Of a stretch of 5,801 nt of DNA, positions 3,613 through 5,801 are shown piece by piece. The DNA lies in contig DDEO01000045.1 in NCBI GenBank assembly GCA_002336725.1, forward strand, positions 1 to 5,801, given 5' to 3'. The stretch's first letter is position 1. Each line of letters opens with the position of its first letter. The notes below the pieces were generated by a model. That model was given only the letters and a program-made list of their open reading frames with translations, did no database searches and was not told where the DNA came from. A program made the position numbers and the translations under genes. Source of the stretch: Bacteroidetes bacterium UBA1952 (lineage in GTDB: Bacteria; Bacteroidota; Bacteroidia; Chitinophagales; Chitinophagaceae).

Positions 3613-5801
3613 ATGTTAACGAGTTTACGTATAATGCCCCGGTGGTTTATCTTCTGCCTGGATCTGATAGTGGTGGCATTTGCTATAATGTTTTCGTTTA
3701 CACTGCGGTTCAATTTTGACCTTGCGGCGCTGAATCATACGCATCTGTTGCTGTCATTTGTCATTACCGTTGCGGCAAATATGATAGCTTTCTGGGCTTT
3801 CCGGAATCACATCGGCATCGTGCGATATACGGCAATGAGCGACACCATTCGGCTGTTGCAGATTTGCGTTATCACCAACGTATTCTTGTGGATTGTCGGG
3901 CGGGCGCTTGTTGGCACATATCCGCTGCTATTCCCGGCATCGGTTGTCGTAATTAATTTCTTCCTGTCGTTTTCGCTGCTGTTCGGCTATCGTTTGCTGG
4001 TGCGGGCGGCTTTGCAAAACACACTGCGTTCGCTTAGCAAAGCGAGGATGGCGCAGAAGGCGGCTATTTATGGCAGTGGCCCGGAGGCGGTTCTGGCCGG
4101 GCAGGTGTTCTCCAGTAGTCCTTCTACGCCTTTCCGGCTGGTTGCATTTGTGGACAGCGACCGTGCCAAAATGCGTATTGTTGGCCTGCCCGTGGTAGCG
4201 CCTACCGAAGAGAGCCTTAAAAATCTGGCTTCTCAGGGGGTCGAGTGTATTTTGGTACCCGATTATACGTCGGGCGGCAAGGAACTGAGCGATTTTCTGG
4301 ATTTGGCTTTCCGCTCCGGCATTCGCAATGTCCGGAAACTGCCCCCGGTGCAGGACTGGATGGACGGCAAGCTACAGGCAAGTCAGCTTCAGGAGATTCG
4401 GATTGAAGATCTGCTGGAGCGAGCGCCTATTCATATCCAGAATAAGAAAGTTTTGGATGGCATTCAGGGAAAAAGGATTTTGGTAACGGGCGCTGCCGGC
4501 TCTATCGGCAGCGAATTGGTACGCCAGTTGATTCGCCTAAAGCCTTCCGCCGTCATCTTGGTGGATGTAGCCGAGTCGCCCCTGCACGAACTGCTGCTGG
4601 AACTCCGGGATATGCAGGTTCCGGATTGTAATGTCTATCCTATGATTGGGGATATCACCGATCGCTCCCGTATGGAGTATGTGTTTGATATTTATCACCC
4701 CGATATGGTCTTCCATGCAGCGGCCTATAAGCACGTTCCGCTCATGGAGGACAACCCTTCTATCGCCGTTCTGAACAATGTGCAGGGTACGCGTAATATC
4801 GTGGAGTTGTCTGTAGATTCCGGTGTAGAAACCTTTGTTCTGGTTTCTACCGATAAGGCTGTGAACCCAACGAACGTCATGGGGGCTTCTAAGCGCATTG
4901 CAGAGATCTATATGCAGAGCCTCTCAAATGCCCTGTCAGATTTGGGCAAAGATGTGCCGCATACCAAGTTTATAACAACGCGTTTCGGGAATGTGTTAGG
5001 CTCCAACGGCTCGGTTATTCCCCGCTTCAAGCAACAGATTGCCGCCGGTGGGCCGGTTACGGTAACACACCCGGAGATTACCCGCTTCTTTATGACCATT
5101 GCAGAGGCTTGCCAACTCGTTATTGAGGCAAGCGCGATGGGTACCGGTGGGGAAATATTCGTGTTTGATATGGGTAAACCCGTGAAGGTGGCTGATTTGG
5201 CTCAAAAAATGATCCGGCTGTCAGGCAAAGAACCCGGAAAAGATATTGAGATTTCATTCACCGGCCTGCGCCCCGGTGAAAAACTCTACGAAGAGGTGCT
5301 GGCGACGGCGGAGGAAACCATGCCGACCTATCACAAGAAAATACTGATTGCCAAGGTGCGCTCTTTTGATCTCGATACGGTCGTTGCGCAGATTGATGAG
5401 CTGGTTGCCAGTGCGCAGATGCACTATATCATGGAAACGGTGCAGAAAATGAAGGAGATCGTTCCGGAATTTCTGAGTAAAAACTCACCTTTCGAACGCC
5501 TCGATGCTGTGGCCCAACCTCGCAAACAACCCGAAGCGCCTCTCTCGGAGCCGCAGCCCCTATCTGCAACGGAAGCGGCAGAACCGCAATATGCCATCCC
5601 AGCGGTCTCTCAATCCGTTATTGTGTCAGCCGCAACAGGGCAGGCAGCCGAAATCGGTCTTTCCGCAGATGTAAGTCCTGATTTTGATAATTCGGCGGAT
5701 GGCAGTGGGTCGGGGCTTTTTGATCTGGAGCCGGAGCCTTATGCAGAGGAAGATGCAGAGGACAGCCTTGCCGCAACAACGCCCTTCGAAGAATCGCTGC
5801 C
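3613..5801 (+). CDS. Membrane UDP-GlcNAc 4,6-dehydratase, PglF/WbpM/CapD class (3' partial)
   Basis: An NAD(P)-dependent, membrane-anchored dehydratase that probably converts UDP-GlcNAc to UDP-4-keto-6-deoxy-GlcNAc, the substrate for the aminotransferase upstream. The frame is open for 729 codons to the right edge. About four membrane helices come first (near 11-32, 43-63, 80-97, 104-124). A degenerate Rossmann domain follows with AAIYGSG (150-156), then the catalytic SDR domain. That has the cofactor loop TGAAGSIG (292-299), GDIT (346-349), HAAAYKHVPLME (368-379), and STDKAVNPTNVMGASK (412-427). T413, D414, K415, M423 and K427 reproduce the large-PglF pattern in which Met replaces the usual SDR Tyr. 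RFGNVLGSNGSVIPRF (457-472), TRFFMT and GLRPGEKLYEE (551-561) complete the family. Relatives usually end near the equivalent of FERLD (627-631); here an acidic Ala/Pro/Ser/Glu-rich tail runs on for at least 98 residues and leaves the window. The ATG at 3613 leaves a normal seven-residue lead; M8 (3634) is an alternative start. Confidence 0.93.
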   Translation, partial: MLTSLRIMPRWFIFCLDLIVVAFAIMFSFTLRFNFDLAALNHTHLLLSFVITVAANMIAFWAFRNHIGIVRYTAMSDTIRLLQICVITNVFLWIVGRALVGTYPLLFPASVVVINFFLSFSLLFGYRLLVRAALQNTLRSLSKARMAQKAAIYGSGPEAVLAGQVFSSSPSTPFRLVAFVDSDRAKMRIVGLPVVAPTEESLKNLASQGVECILVPDYTSGGKELSDFLDLAFRSGIRNVRKLPPVQDWMDGKLQASQLQEIRIEDLLERAPIHIQNKKVLDGIQGKRILVTGAAGSIGSELVRQLIRLKPSAVILVDVAESPLHELLLELRDMQVPDCNVYPMIGDITDRSRMEYVFDIYHPDMVFHAAAYKHVPLMEDNPSIAVLNNVQGTRNIVELSVDSGVETFVLVSTDKAVNPTNVMGASKRIAEIYMQSLSNALSDLGKDVPHTKFITTRFGNVLGSNGSVIPRFKQQIAAGGPVTVTHPEITRFFMTIAEACQLVIEASAMGTGGEIFVFDMGKPVKVADLAQKMIRLSGKEPGKDIEISFTGLRPGEKLYEEVLATAEETMPTYHKKILIAKVRSFDLDTVVAQIDELVASAQMHYIMETVQKMKEIVPEFLSKNSPFERLDAVAQPRKQPEAPLSEPQPLSATEAAEPQYAIPAVSQSVIVSAATGQAAEIGLSADVSPDFDNSADGSGSGLFDLEPEPYAEEDAEDSLAATTPFEESL

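Larger units (their letters stand above)
213..5469. repeat. Dispersed palindrome TTCCGGAA, 11 copies
   Basis: Exact copies start at 213, 684, 1052, 1597, 1755, 1764, 2390, 2672, 3038, 3799 and 5462. Five of them (684, 1052, 1597, 1755, 2672) extend to the ten-base palindrome TTTCCGGAAA. About 0.1 copy of an eight-base word is expected by chance in this length. Copies fall in all five genes, in three different codon phases, and once between genes, so a single amino-acid preference does not explain them. Several near-matches (for example at 4618 and 4330) are not counted. Confidence 0.75.

Noticed and set aside
4865..4908. Loss of the catalytic Tyr of the SDR triad in the dehydratase as a sign of inactivation.
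   Set aside because: Met at this place with the preceding Thr-Asp-Lys is the known arrangement in the large membrane PglF/WbpM class, so the enzyme is expected to be active.

Overview
The window has the look of a Bacteroidota chromosome. It is about half G+C, its genes start without clear Shine-Dalgarno sequences, there is a TAnnTTTG-type promoter element in the one intergenic gap, and the aminotransferase and dehydratase have the form usual in that phylum. This assignment is inferred from style; no rRNA or other marker is present. All genes are on the plus strand and all fit the making of a modified amino sugar for surface polysaccharide or glycoprotein.

Positions 1-3350 hold a tight four-gene run: a formyltransferase cut at its 5' end by the window edge, a PIG-L/LmbE zinc deacetylase (4-nt overlap), a NeuD/PglD-type left-handed beta-helix acyltransferase (22-nt gap), and a DegT/DnrJ/EryC1/StrS PLP aminotransferase (11-nt overlap). 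A probable intrinsic terminator lies across the stop codon of the aminotransferase. Positions 3351-3612 are a non-coding gap with two candidate Bacteroidota-type promoters, a short direct repeat and an A/T-flanked hairpin. From 3613 to the right edge runs a membrane-anchored nucleotide-sugar 4,6-dehydratase of the PglF/WbpM/CapD class, still open at the end of the window.

The simplest joint reading is that the dehydratase makes UDP-4-keto-6-deoxy-GlcNAc, the aminotransferase puts an amino group on C4, and the acyltransferase acetylates it (the bacillosamine/legionaminic acid type of route). The deacetylase and formyltransferase could then exchange or add N-acyl groups, giving a formylated diamino-trideoxy sugar. 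The families are clear; the exact sugar and the acyl exchange are inference. No NeuB/NeuC/NeuA homologue, glycosyltransferase or transporter is in view, so the final product cannot be fixed.

The most unusual signals are: a palindromic word TTCCGGAA found 11 times in 5.8 kb, in all three codon frames and once between genes; an acidic, lysine- and arginine-free C-terminal extension on the dehydratase beyond the usual family end; a Gly where the catalytic Asn is expected in the formyltransferase; and a structured leader before the dehydratase. No mobile element, CRISPR array, tRNA or rRNA was seen.
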